NCBI RefSeq assembly: GCF_000211815.1
Contig: NZ_GL890825.1
Location: 29,720-93,719 of the forward strand
Direction: 5' to 3'
DNA: 64,000 bases
From: Moorena producens 3L
Lineage (GTDB): Bacteria > Cyanobacteriota > Cyanobacteriia > Cyanobacteriales > Coleofasciculaceae
Below the pieces are notes generated by a model, which did not search any database, was not told the origin of the DNA, and was given only the letters and a program-made list of their open reading frames with translations. Position numbers and translations under genes: made by a program. Positions 1 through 7,707 of the stretch are shown piece by piece. How positions within the stretch are numbered: the stretch's first letter is position 1; the number at the start of each line of letters is the position of its first letter.

Positions 1-37
1 CTGTATCGGTCGATTTTTCAGTTTTTTCTACTTTAGG

Positions 38-928
38 TTATTTTTTGAGTATTCGAGCCGACTTGGCTGGGTCGATTTTTTCTAGTTTTCTATGAAGCGC
101 CCAAAGCTTCCCTCTGTTGCGGTTTTTTTGCACAGATGCGATCCGATTTATTGGTTTGCTACTTTTCCTAAGTTTTTTTCCGTGTGCCTGACCATCTGAA
201 TCATAAAAAGCCTCTGTGTACCCCTTGTCTACCCCAATAGCTCGACGGTTGGCAGGGATTTCTACGGTGCCATAGTCTACTAAAAAGTGAATCTCAAACT
301 TTCCCAAGAGTTGCTTGTATACCAGTCTAATCTGGCCTTTTATTTTCCGATTAGACCTAACGGTTATTTTGTTTCTCTTTCCTCTCCTCAATCCAGCCAA
401 CTCTAGTTGGTAAGTATTACGAGAGAGCCTTTTGCACTTATATCCTACTTGTTGATAGACTATCTGATTCTTGACCCAGGAATGCCCTCGCTGAAATTCC
501 TTCCTAACAAGTCTATGCAGCAATGGATCATCTATAAAAGCTAAAGTCTTAAGCTGTTTACAAAGTTCCTTTCTTCTCCTTTGGCCGTCCCTCCCTGGAA
601 ATTTTTTGTAAATCTTCTTAATTACCGCATCAGTGCAAGCTGCCTGCTGAGCTGTGATAGCTTTTGCTACATCACTGACCGTCCATTCCATCAATTTCGC
701 TGGCAGTCCCAGGGTATCAGGAGTCCTAAAACTTCTGACCTCTGGATAGGCTTTTTTCCAATCAAGACCCCAATGACTAATACTACCTAGCTTGTTGTAG
801 GATTCAGACCTGACGATGCCCAGTTTTTTCATGGTAGACAGCAACTCAGCCTGAACCAACTCACTCATCCCTATGACAGGAACGATTTGAGTTGATCTCT
901 TTTTTGCTGTGTCTACTTTCTTGGGCAT
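38..928 (-). pseudogene. tnpB: TnpB-family RNA-guided nuclease, truncated (tnpB copy 1)
   Basis: The 296-residue frame resembles the N-terminal two thirds of IS200/IS605 (IS1341-type) TnpB: a basic N-terminal half, then the RuvC-I motif IGVDKGYTEAF with Asp near residue 234. It ends in TAA at 38-40, before the RuvC-II Glu, zinc ribbon and RuvC-III Asp expected in a full protein of about 400 residues or more. In the +1 frame the sequence past the stop reads KNNLK, a TAG, then KKLKNRP, which looks like the family's NNLGRKK continuation. A frameshift plus a nonsense change is therefore likely. The start is ATG at 928, just inside an IS605-like left end. The element has landed in the 3' part of the hydrolase gene. 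Its remaining part lies outside the window. Confidence 0.75.
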
Positions 929-942
929 AGTTAGGTCTGAAT

Positions 943-969
943 CCTACACTTCAATTATACTCTAGCGCT
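943..969 (-). promoter_or_regulatory. IS605-like left end with TATAAT promoter box
   Basis: On the minus strand the sequence AGCGCTAGAGTATAATTGAA precedes tnpB copy 1. Nearly the same string (AGCGCCATAGTATAATTGAA) occurs at about 2068-2094 in the protein-less element at 1600-2204. The shared string holds a consensus -10 box. It is probably both transposon end and promoter. Confidence 0.5.
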
Positions 970-978
970 AGTAAAATG

Positions 979-1554
979 TCAATGTCCGAATTGTGGTATT
1001 AAATACCGATTTATCCCTATTTTTAGGGGTCTAAATGCGAGGCCAACCCACTTAATCTTTAAGAATCGTTGAAGTAGTGGTGCGCCAAGACGCTGATACC
1101 AAGGCAGTTCAGCCCGTTTACGCTCATGGAGTAGTCGTAGAGAAAAGTTGAGCAGGGCGACTCCTTTGGCTAGCTCTGGATTATCTACAGCGGTTTGCAT
1201 CAGCGCAATACAACCAATAGAGTTTCCGACTAAAAACGCCGGACCACCAACCACCTCCCGACAGAAATCGGCAATTTGTTGCCCCCAGGTTTCAAAGGTG
1301 TAGTCTATTTCTATACCAGGAGTCGGTTTAGCTGAAGCCCCAAAGCCAATCAAATCAATGGCATAACATCGGCAGGTTTCCCCCAACACTGGCAAGGTCT
1401 TGCGCCAATGTCCGGAAGATGCCCCAAAGCCATGGACCATAACCACAGCTGGTCCAGAATGACCGTAAGCTTTATACCCAATAGAAAAGCCCTGCCAAAT
1501 CCAGGTTTTTGTTTCAATCTGATCCCTGATTGGGGCTGTGAAAGAGGAGGACAT
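979..1554 (-). pseudogene. Alpha/beta hydrolase, C-terminally truncated
   Basis: The protein shows the oxyanion region MVHGFGASSGHW, the motif DLIGFGASAKP and the nucleophile elbow GNSIG (Ser), typical of cyanobacterial alpha/beta hydrolases of about 290-300 residues. The frame stops after about 190 residues, so the catalytic Asp and His are missing. The last dozen residues (about GINRYLIPQFGH) are probably junction or element sequence, because the left end of tnpB copy 1 follows directly. The start is taken as ATG 1554, two codons inside a possible TTG at 1560. Substrate unknown. It is probably non-functional. Confidence 0.7.
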
Positions 1555-1599
1555 GATCAAAAAATCCCAAGTTATGCCATAGCGTTACCTTTACATTTT

Positions 1600-2204
1600 T
1601 TGACACTCCCCGCTCTAAAGAGACGGGGATTCCCAGATCTACGATCGGCCTTAAACCTTTGTGTCTTAATCTTTGAAGCTGCCAAAAACTAAGCAATATC
1701 TAAACCAAAGCCCCGTCAAAACCAAGGTTTGAGTTTAGCTCACAAAAGACCCAGCGGGCTAATCTCCTTGGGCGTTTAGTTACTTATTGAGAAGTGCCTT
1801 ATCAAGTCCGTTGCTTCCCTGTTTCACCTGGTTTCGGCGTGCCCCGCCGTACCGTTGTTTTCTCAAGTTTTGTCTTGCTGGGTTCACTACACCGATTGGT
1901 AGTCGATGGTTGGGTTTTTAGCGATGCAGCGCGGTCTTGGGGGTTTCCCCCATGAGCGACTGCATCAAGAAAGGAGGATTTTCCCTACCCTCCGGGCATT
2001 ACTACTTTCAGGTCGGTAAGTTACGGGTCTCTCTCCCGGCTCAGCCTGCGGTTTTTCAGCCTGTACCCTATACTTCAATTATACTATGGCGCTAATGTAG
2101 CGACAACCTCTTGATAGAAGTTTTTTTACGGCGACTAAACTCGCTGGTCACTTTCATCCCCGATCTAATCTAAAGATGCCGGGCTTTCAGTGTTTAGTTT
2201 TCTA
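1600..2204 (-). mobile_element. Protein-less IS605-like element A (ncRNA element)
   Basis: On the minus strand the unit starts after ATTTAC (2210-2205), a TTAC-type target, and has a left-end hairpin at about 2158-2190. It then carries the same TATAAT string as tnpB copy 1 and about 450 nt without a substantial reading frame. It ends in a right-end hairpin (GGAATCCCCG...CGGGGAGTGTCAA) at about 1600-1635. The same right-end design closes the tnpB element at 6334-7707. The interior is clearly homologous to element B at 3014-3655 (roughly 70-75% by eye), including GAAACC, ACTTGATAAGGCACTT-like and TTTTGACGGG blocks. I infer a non-autonomous element that makes a structured RNA and is mobilised by a TnpA elsewhere. 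It lies just upstream of the hydrolase gene. Confidence 0.6.
1920..1970. repeat. 51-nt palindromic repeat, copy 1
   Basis: The core GATGCAGTCGC...GCTGCATCGC is palindromic with an inner GGGGG/CCCCC stem. Its 46-bp core is identical to copy 2 (13510-13560), and copy 3 (60016-60066) is a diverged relative. Element B lacks it at the aligned position, where CTCCTT runs straight into AAAAACCC. This shows a clean insertion of 51 nt into element A. Confidence 0.8.
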
Positions 2205-2468
2205 GTAAATAGTCAGCTGCAGGAGTGGTGATTTTACGGATTGCCTATTGAGCCGCGACAACCTATGGTGAAGGTTGGCAAAATGCTCCAGAAGCTCTTT
2301 TAGATTCTGAGCAGGTGGAATAGGCTCGATTAAGAATTGGGTCGGGAAATTTACCCTTGATGCTAAATTCGTCTATGAGCTAATTAGCGATCGCATCATC
2401 TCCCCTTAACCAAAGCTTGCATTGTAAAGGGGGTTGACCCATGATCCATCACCCATCACCCATCACCC
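2205..2468. other. Gene-free stretch, possible decayed coding remnants
   Basis: No intact gene is seen. Short protein-like fragments occur, such as TTYGEGWQNAPEALLDS near 2262-2315 (weakly HicB-like) and KNWVGKFTLDAKFVYEL near 2333-2385, ended by stops. A tandem ATCACCC-type repeat lies at about 2441-2470, immediately before the next gene. Confidence 0.3.
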
Positions 2469-3017
2469 ATGACTATAGAAAAAATCATCATCACCATTGG
2501 CAGTTATGCTCCGGATTTTGAATTGCCGGGAACTGATGAGCAGGTTCACCATCTCTGCCGTTACTTAGAACGTTTTTCAGGAGTGGGAGTTATTTTCTTA
2601 GGCAACAACTGCCCCTATGTCAAGTCCTACATCCCAAGACTCAAACACATTCAAGACCAGTTTGAAGATCAAGGTTTTACCCTAGTGGGCATTAATGCCA
2701 ATGATGTTTATCAGTACCCCGCAGAGAGTTTTGAGGAGATGAAGCAGTTCTGCCAAGATCAGCAATTGAATTTTCCTTACCTTTGGGATCCAACTCAAGA
2801 TGTAGCTCACAGCTTTGGTGCCCAGAAAACCACTGAGGCATTTTTAATTGACCATAAGGGAATTGTATGCTATAATGGATCGGTTGATGATAATCCCGAA
2901 GATGGTGACGCAGTACAAGCCCATTACTTAAACAGTGCGATCGCGTCTCTTTTAGCAGGGGAAGAGATTTCAACACAATCAACTAAAGTAACTGGTAGTC
3001 CTATTCAGTGGCGTTGA
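2469..3017 (+). CDS. Thioredoxin-like (AhpC/TSA superfamily) protein
   Basis: The 182-residue protein belongs to the thioredoxin-fold redoxin group common in cyanobacteria. It opens with SYAPDFELPGTD and has a strand followed by FLGNNCPYVKSYIPRL, with Cys48 in the peroxidatic-type position, and later AFLIDHKGIVCYNGSVDDNP. It is probably a cytosolic peroxiredoxin-like or thiol-redox protein, with substrate unknown. The length is near normal. The stop codon TGA (3015-3017) is made by the first bases of element B's right end (TTGACAC), so the original last residues or stop may have been altered. The ATG is preceded by a short tandem repeat and no strong ribosome site is visible. Confidence 0.75.
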   Translation: MTIEKIIITIGSYAPDFELPGTDEQVHHLCRYLERFSGVGVIFLGNNCPYVKSYIPRLKHIQDQFEDQGFTLVGINANDVYQYPAESFEEMKQFCQDQQLNFPYLWDPTQDVAHSFGAQKTTEAFLIDHKGIVCYNGSVDDNPEDGDAVQAHYLNSAIASLLAGEEISTQSTKVTGSPIQWR

Positions 3018-3655
3018 CACTCCCCGATCTAAAGGCGCGGGGATTCCTAGATCAACGAGCCGCCTTAAACCGCCGTGTTCCTATCTATGACGCCGCCAAA
3101 AATAGGACAATACTTAACCAAAAACCCGTCAAAACCAAGTTCCTAGTCAATTCACGACAGACCCAGAGGGCGATTCTCCTTAAGCGTTTAGCTACTTAAT
3201 AGGAAGTGCCTTAAAAAGTCCGTTTCTCTTCCTTTTCACTTGGTTCCGGTGTGCCGGAAACGAAACCTTATCAGAGGGTCGCCTTAATCACAAAGGTTAA
3301 AACTTTTTACTCATAGCCGACTAACTATAAAGGCGACCCTCTGATTACGGTAACTTCTAACCCCACCGTACCGTTTTCTCGTGCATAGTGATTTTTCTGG
3401 GTTCACACACCAACTGTTAATTGATGATTGGGTTTTTAAGGAGGAGATTCCCTACCCTCCGAGCATTACTACTTTATGGTCAATCAATTGCGGGTCTCTA
3501 CCCCGGTTGAGCCAACGGTTTTGCAGCCTGTACTCTATAATTTATTATACATTGGTTTTGACGATGATTCCGGAATCTTCTAGGAAATCTTTTCACGGCT
3601 AAAAGCGCGCTGTTCACTTTGATACCCGCTTTAAAGAGACGGGGTTTCCAGCGGT
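3014..3655 (-). mobile_element. Protein-less IS605-like element B (ncRNA element)
   Basis: This is a homologue of element A in the same orientation. It has a left-end hairpin with CCCGTCTCTTTAAAGCGGG at about 3623-3645, a TATAAT-like box on the minus strand near 3535-3552, a long non-coding interior, and a right-end hairpin GGAATCCCCG...CGGGGAGTGTCAA at about 3014-3050. It lacks the 51-nt palindrome of element A. Instead it carries a 74-nt inverted-repeat insertion at 3271-3344. The left boundary is uncertain by a few bases because no clear TTAC target precedes it. No substantial reading frame on the minus strand accounts for the conservation, so a structured RNA is the best explanation. Confidence 0.6.
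3271..3344. repeat. 74-nt inverted-repeat insertion in element B
   Basis: Perfect 15-bp arms TCAGAGGGTCGCCTT (3271-3285) and their complement (3330-3344) enclose an AT-rich centre. Element A has no counterpart at this position, so the unit was inserted into, or lost from, a variable loop of the RNA. It looks like a miniature inverted-repeat element. Confidence 0.6.
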
Positions 3656-3790
3656 TAGACCTCTAATAATCCTTAAGCTGGGATTAAAAATCAGCGATCA
3701 GCGATAAGGGTTCAGCTATGACCCATGACGAATGACAAATTTGACTGTTATCTTGATGTGGATAACAATTTCATAACAAAGAGTCGTGGC

Positions 3791-4519
3791 ATGGGGATAA
3801 AATACCGAAGGGTTTTACTAAAATTGAGCGGTGAAGCCTTGATGGGCAATTTGGGCTACGGCATCTCACCGGAAGTGGTTCAGGAAATCGCAGCTGAAGT
3901 CGCTGCCGTTTTGAATGAAGGTGTTCAAATGGCAATCGTTGTTGGTGGTGGCAATATCTTTCGCGGACTTAAAGCTGCAGCAGGGGGGATGGATCGGGCA
4001 ACTGCTGACTATATCGGTATGATTGCCACAGTGATGAATGCCTTGACTTTGCAAGATGCTCTAGAACGAAACGATATCCCGACACGGGTGCAAACTGCAA
4101 TCGAAATGCAGGAAGTGGCAGAACCGTATATCAGGCGTCGTGCCATTCGCCACCTGGAAAAGGGACGAGTGGTTATTTTTGGTGCAGGTAGTGGTAATCC
4201 CTTTTTTACCACTGACACCACCGCTGCTTTACGAGCGGCAGAAATCGATGCTGAGGTAATATTTAAGGCAACTAAAGTCGATGGTATTTATGATTGTGAT
4301 CCTAAGCTGAATCCTAAGGCCCGACGGTATCAGAGCCTGACCTACAGCCATGTCCTAAGTCAGGATTTGCGGGTGATGGATAGTACTGCGATCGCATTAT
4401 GTAAAGAGAATGACCTCCCAATTATGGTATTTGATCTAAGGGTGCGGGGTAATATTCACCGCGCTGTTATGGGAGAAACTGTTGGAACAATTGTGGGAGG
4501 TTCCTGTGAAATTAGCTGA
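3791..4519 (+). CDS. pyrH: UMP kinase
   Basis: The 242-residue protein phosphorylates UMP to UDP with ATP in pyrimidine nucleotide synthesis and is a cytosolic hexamer in bacteria. Visible motifs are the N-terminal KYRRVLLKLSGEALMG, the glycine loop VVGGGNIFRG, GAGSGNPFFTTDTTAALRA and KATKVDGIYDCDP, all typical of bacterial PyrH. ATG 3791 (MGIKYRR) is preferred over an in-frame ATG at 3725, whose extra 22 residues are not family-like. The gene overlaps frr by 14 bases, the classic pyrH-frr pair, which suggests one transcript and translational coupling. Confidence 0.95.
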   Translation: MGIKYRRVLLKLSGEALMGNLGYGISPEVVQEIAAEVAAVLNEGVQMAIVVGGGNIFRGLKAAAGGMDRATADYIGMIATVMNALTLQDALERNDIPTRVQTAIEMQEVAEPYIRRRAIRHLEKGRVVIFGAGSGNPFFTTDTTAALRAAEIDAEVIFKATKVDGIYDCDPKLNPKARRYQSLTYSHVLSQDLRVMDSTAIALCKENDLPIMVFDLRVRGNIHRAVMGETVGTIVGGSCEIS

Positions 4520-5054
4520 TGTCGAAACCAGTATGCAGAAAGCTGTTGAGGCAACTCAACGAGCGTTCAATACCATTAGGACTGGTCGTGCCAGTACTAG
4601 TCTATTGGATCGGGTGATGGTTGAGTACTATGGTACCCCAACCCCCCTGAAATCTTTGGCTAATATCAACACGCCAGACGCTAGTACAATCACCATCCAA
4701 CCTTACGACAAAAGTATGCTGAGCCAGATCGAGAAAGCAATTACTCTTTCGGATCTGGATTTGCCTCCAAACAACAATGGTGAAGTTGTGCGGTTAAATA
4801 TTCCTCCACTCACTAGTGAGCGCCGTAAAGAATTTGTCAAAATGGCAAGTAAGTTTGCGGAGGAAGGTCGAGTCTCGATTCGCAATATCCGTCGTGATGC
4901 CGTTGACTCTGTCCGAAAACAGGACAAAAATAAGGAAATCTCTGAGGATGAGTCACGGGATTTGCAGGACGAGATTCAGAAGTTGACGAATAAATACACA
5001 AAAAAAGTTGATGAAGTGTTCGCGGCTAAAGAAAAAGACATCATGACTGTGTAA
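4506..5054 (+). CDS. frr: Ribosome recycling factor
   Basis: The 182-residue protein splits post-termination ribosomes together with EF-G. Family signatures are AFNTIRTGRAS, LDRVMVEYYGTPTPLKSLA, STITIQPYDKSM, LNIPPLTSERRKE and RNIRRDAVDSVRK, over the full normal length. GTG at 4506 is chosen because GGAGG lies at 4496-4500, five bases upstream, and the protein then begins KLADVETSMQKAVEA like its relatives. The start lies inside the end of pyrH. Two tandem hairpins lie downstream. Confidence 0.95.
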   Translation: MKLADVETSMQKAVEATQRAFNTIRTGRASTSLLDRVMVEYYGTPTPLKSLANINTPDASTITIQPYDKSMLSQIEKAITLSDLDLPPNNNGEVVRLNIPPLTSERRKEFVKMASKFAEEGRVSIRNIRRDAVDSVRKQDKNKEISEDESRDLQDEIQKLTNKYTKKVDEVFAAKEKDIMTV

Positions 5055-5201
5055 TGCTACTATGTAATGCTACTGTGTAATGCTATTCTTGGTGGGGGGT
5101 GAGTTCATTTTGGCAACTCTTCCCTCTATCGGCATTCACAGTTGTGTGTAATTGTTGTACTTGTGTACTTACTAGTTATTTAACACTTATCTGACAATGA
5201 A

Positions 5202-5313
5202 CCGCTCATCCCACGACTAGCCAGGTCTAGGATGAGCGGAAATTTTTAATCTACTTGAATAAAATGACCCGCTGATCCCACGACTAGCCAGGTCTAGGAT
5301 GAGCGGATTTTTT
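5202..5313 (+). terminator. Tandem duplicated terminator hairpins after frr
   Basis: CCGCTCATCC (5202-5211) pairs with GGATGAGCGG (5230-5239). The hairpin is repeated almost exactly at 5269-5306, with one stem mismatch, and is followed by a run of T. The inner part of each loop (GACTAGCCAGGTCTAG) can also pair. This is a plausible double Rho-independent terminator for pyrH-frr. Confidence 0.6.
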
Positions 5314-5588
5314 CTATCTACCTGAACACTTTGTTAATTTTCTCATATTTTTTCTTATTGAACAAAAAAACAAAATTCAGGAATAAAACGACTCAATCCT
5401 ATATTTGATAAGAGATTGAACCAATATGAAATAACTGTTTAATCCTAATTGATGTATGAATTTTTCGTATATAAATGTAAAAAACAATAGTTTTATGTTA
5501 ATATATGTTGCAGTTGAGAGTTGCTGTTGTTACTGTAGGCTTATGGCTTAGTTTCTGGTTAATACTCATTTCAAGGAGGGTACCAACC

Positions 5589-5816
5589 ATGCTCTACATC
5601 AACACCCATTCTGGCTACGGATTGATTAACTGATGCCAGAATGATTTGAAGGATATTTCGACCACCGATTCTTACCAAGTTTCCGCAACAAACCGGCGAG
5701 AAATATCTTAACCAGTTATCCACCAGACTGAATGGCAAATTGCCGCTTTTCTGACTCCCTTAGCCAATAGTCCGATAGCTAAGGTCGGGGAGAAGGCTGT
5801 TGCCATCAATTATTTG
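5589..5816 (+). pseudogene. Possible decayed small gene
   Basis: A good ribosome site (AAGGAGGG, 5574-5581) precedes ATG 5589, but the frame reads only MLYINTHSGYGLIN before TGA. The same frame then continues through protein-like text (QNDLKDISTTDSYQVSA, TAA, then WQIAAFLTPLANSPIAKVGE) to TAG near 5814. Either it is a short leader peptide or, more likely, a gene broken by stops. No family recognised. The rest of 5055-6011 holds the terminator pair and AT-rich sequence with nothing else that I can support. Confidence 0.25.
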
Positions 5817-6011
5817 TAGGTAGTCTTTACCAATCTTGCACTGCCTACGGATAACCGTTGCGTGGGAGCAAATTTTCACGGTGGCTAACTTCACGGTGAC
5901 TAATTTTACTGTTGCTAAGTTCAGTCTCAGTGGGTTTAGCGACGCATATTAGCATCGGATGCTTGCTTGTTTTTAACTTTTACTTATTTTCAACTATAGG
6001 CATTGTAGCAA

Positions 6012-6333
6012 ATGAAGATTCAGGGAAAAACGGCTCTGGTGACCGGAGCCTCTCGTGGTATTGGCAGAGCGATCGCTCTGGAGTTAGCCCAACAAGGAAT
6101 AAGACGCTTACTGTTGGTGGCACGAAATCGCCAACGTTTAGCAGAAGTGGCGGCTGAGATTGAACGACAAGGGGTACTAGTTGTGACGCTCGTTTTAGAT
6201 CTAACCCAAATAGTAGAAGTCAATATTGCAATCGCACGAGCTTGGCGAAGTTACGGACCAATTGATTTGTTGGTTAACTGTGCTGGCGTTGCTCATCAAG
6301 CTCCTTTTCTAGAATCCAAACTGCAAAATTTAC
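6012..6333 (+). pseudogene. Short-chain dehydrogenase, 5' part (split by tnpB element)
   Basis: The sequence encodes the N-terminal Rossmann half of an SDR: the nucleotide loop KTALVTGASRGIGRAIALEL, RNRQRLAEVAAEIE, and the NCAG motif in IDLLVNCAGVAHQAPFLESK. The gene is interrupted after ATTTAC at 6333 by the tnpB element. Joining 6333 to 7708 restores the frame as LQNLPKEEIATNLMGMYT, giving a 309-residue protein. As it stands the protein lacks the catalytic Tyr and Lys, so the allele should be null unless the element excises. Confidence 0.85.
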
Positions 6334-6418
6334 CAAAAAAAAAGCGGGTCTAAAGCCCCGTCCTTCTAGGACGGTTAACTTTGTGCTATCATATTTATCG
6401 TGAGCAATAGCGATAATC

Positions 6419-7669
6419 ATGATCATCTACGAAATGAAGCTGCAAGGAACGGAATCCCAGTATGGTCGGCTTGATGAAGCTATCCGTACAGGGTTGTTTG
6501 TTCGCAACAGCATTGTCAGAGCGTGGATGGATGGTCAAATCAAAAGTCGCAACGATGCCTATAGCTACTGCAAAGTGCTATCAGACAACCCAGAGTTCCC
6601 CTGGGTAAGCAAGCTCAACTCGATGGCTCGACAGGCGCACGCGGAAAGAGCCTGGGCATCAATTGAACGGTTCTATCGAAATTGCAAGCAAAAGATACCT
6701 GGCAAGAAAGGTTTCCCAAAGTTTAAGAAATACCAAGTTCGAGCATCTGTCGAATACAAGACTTCCGGATGGAAACTCTCTGAAGATAGGCGTTATTTAA
6801 CCTTTTCAGACAAGTTTAAATCGGGTACGTTCAAACTTTGGGGGAGTCGAGATCTCCACTTCTATCAACTCAAACAAATTAAACGAGTAAGAGTGATTAG
6901 AAGGCATGATGGGTATTACGCACAATTTTTGATCGACCAGACTAGAGAGGAGACAAAAGAGCTAACAGGAAAACAGACCGGGCTAGATGTAGGTCTTAAC
7001 TTTTTCTACACTGATTCATTTGGCGAACAGATAGACAATCCTCGGTTTCTCAGGAGTGACGAACGTAGAATCAAGAAGCTGCAACGTCGATTATCTCGAA
7101 CCCAAAAAGGAAGTCAAAACCGAAAAAAAGCCAGAAACCGATTAGGTAGAGCACATCTAAAGGTGTCACGCAGACGTAACGATTGGGTTTGTAAATTAGC
7201 TCAACACGTCATCCGGTCTCACGACTTGGTTGCGATTGAAAACCTACGGATACGCAACATGGTTAAGAACCACAAACTAGCTAAATCGATTTCGGATGCT
7301 GCTTGGTACAGATTTAGGGAATGGTTAGAGTATTTTGGCAGAATTTATGGAGTTCCAGTTATTGCTGTTGAGCCTGCATATACTTCCCAGAATTGCTCGA
7401 ATTGTGGGGAGAAAGTTATCAAAACTCTTAGCACTAGAACTCATGAGTGTCCTCACTGTGGGTATCTAGCAGATCGGGATCATAACGCTGCGATTCGGCG
7501 AAGCCGACGCTACGCGAACAACATTCTTAAATCTGCACTTAAACAGCTATCAAATACCGTCGGGCAGACGGAAATTAACGCCTCTGGAGAGATTGGTCAC
7601 TACTTGAGTGGGGAAACTCAACCAAGTAAACCAGCTCGAAGAAACAGAAAGAGGAAACCCAAATCGTGA
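6419..7669 (+). CDS. tnpB: TnpB RNA-guided endonuclease (tnpB copy 2)
   Basis: The 416-residue protein has all expected catalytic parts: RuvC-I GLDVGLNFF (Asp190), RuvC-II VAIENLRIRNM (Glu274), a zinc ribbon with CSNC (326/329) and CPHC (344/347), and RuvC-III ADRDHNAAI (Asp352/354). TnpB is a miniature nuclease guided by a right-end omega RNA and helps its transposon persist at the donor site. Eight residues RRSRRYAN (360-367) interrupt the usual DRDHNAAI-NIL junction and are encoded by a 24-nt repeat-like insertion at 7496-7519. The tail TVGQTEINASGE is usual for cyanobacterial TnpB. Start ATG 6419. Confidence 0.9.
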   Translation: MIIYEMKLQGTESQYGRLDEAIRTGLFVRNSIVRAWMDGQIKSRNDAYSYCKVLSDNPEFPWVSKLNSMARQAHAERAWASIERFYRNCKQKIPGKKGFPKFKKYQVRASVEYKTSGWKLSEDRRYLTFSDKFKSGTFKLWGSRDLHFYQLKQIKRVRVIRRHDGYYAQFLIDQTREETKELTGKQTGLDVGLNFFYTDSFGEQIDNPRFLRSDERRIKKLQRRLSRTQKGSQNRKKARNRLGRAHLKVSRRRNDWVCKLAQHVIRSHDLVAIENLRIRNMVKNHKLAKSISDAAWYRFREWLEYFGRIYGVPVIAVEPAYTSQNCSNCGEKVIKTLSTRTHECPHCGYLADRDHNAAIRRSRRYANNILKSALKQLSNTVGQTEINASGEIGHYLSGETQPSKPARRNRKRKPKS

Positions 7670-7707
7670 GGTTTGGAATCCCCGCGCATTCATGCCGGGG
7701 AGGATGT
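7560..7707 (+). ncRNA. Putative omega RNA of tnpB copy 2
   Basis: In IS605 systems the guide RNA overlaps the 3' end of tnpB and the right end, and its guide is read from the flank. Here the region covers the last tnpB codons and the right-end hairpin. The guide would start at 7708 (CAAAGGAAGAAATCGCC), inside the SDR gene. The position is known for the family, but the 5' end is not visible, so the start is approximate. Confidence 0.45.

Larger units (their letters stand above)
6334..7707 (+). mobile_element. IS200/IS605-type tnpB element (no tnpA) inside SDR gene
   Basis: The left boundary follows ATTTAC. The left end contains the hairpin GCGGGTCTAAAGCCCCG (about 6344-6360). The right end holds GGAATCCCCG...GCCGGGGAGGATGT (about 7674-7707), matching the right ends of elements A and B. 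Removing 6334-7707 fuses the SDR halves exactly in frame, which supports these boundaries and gives no target duplication, as expected for IS605 single-strand transposition. Only tnpB is carried, so movement would need TnpA in trans. Confidence 0.8.

Noticed and set aside
975..1040. Zinc-ribbon-like CPNCG text on the plus strand
   Set aside because: A chance reading within the hydrolase/transposon junction, with no coding context on that strand.
2262..2330. HicB antitoxin-like fragment (TTYGEGWQNAPEALLDS)
   Set aside because: It is only about 17 residues and flanked by stops; the similarity is too short to call a pseudogene.
5912..6157. 81-residue frame over the SDR start
   Set aside because: It is out of frame with the well-supported SDR Rossmann motif and has low-quality composition.
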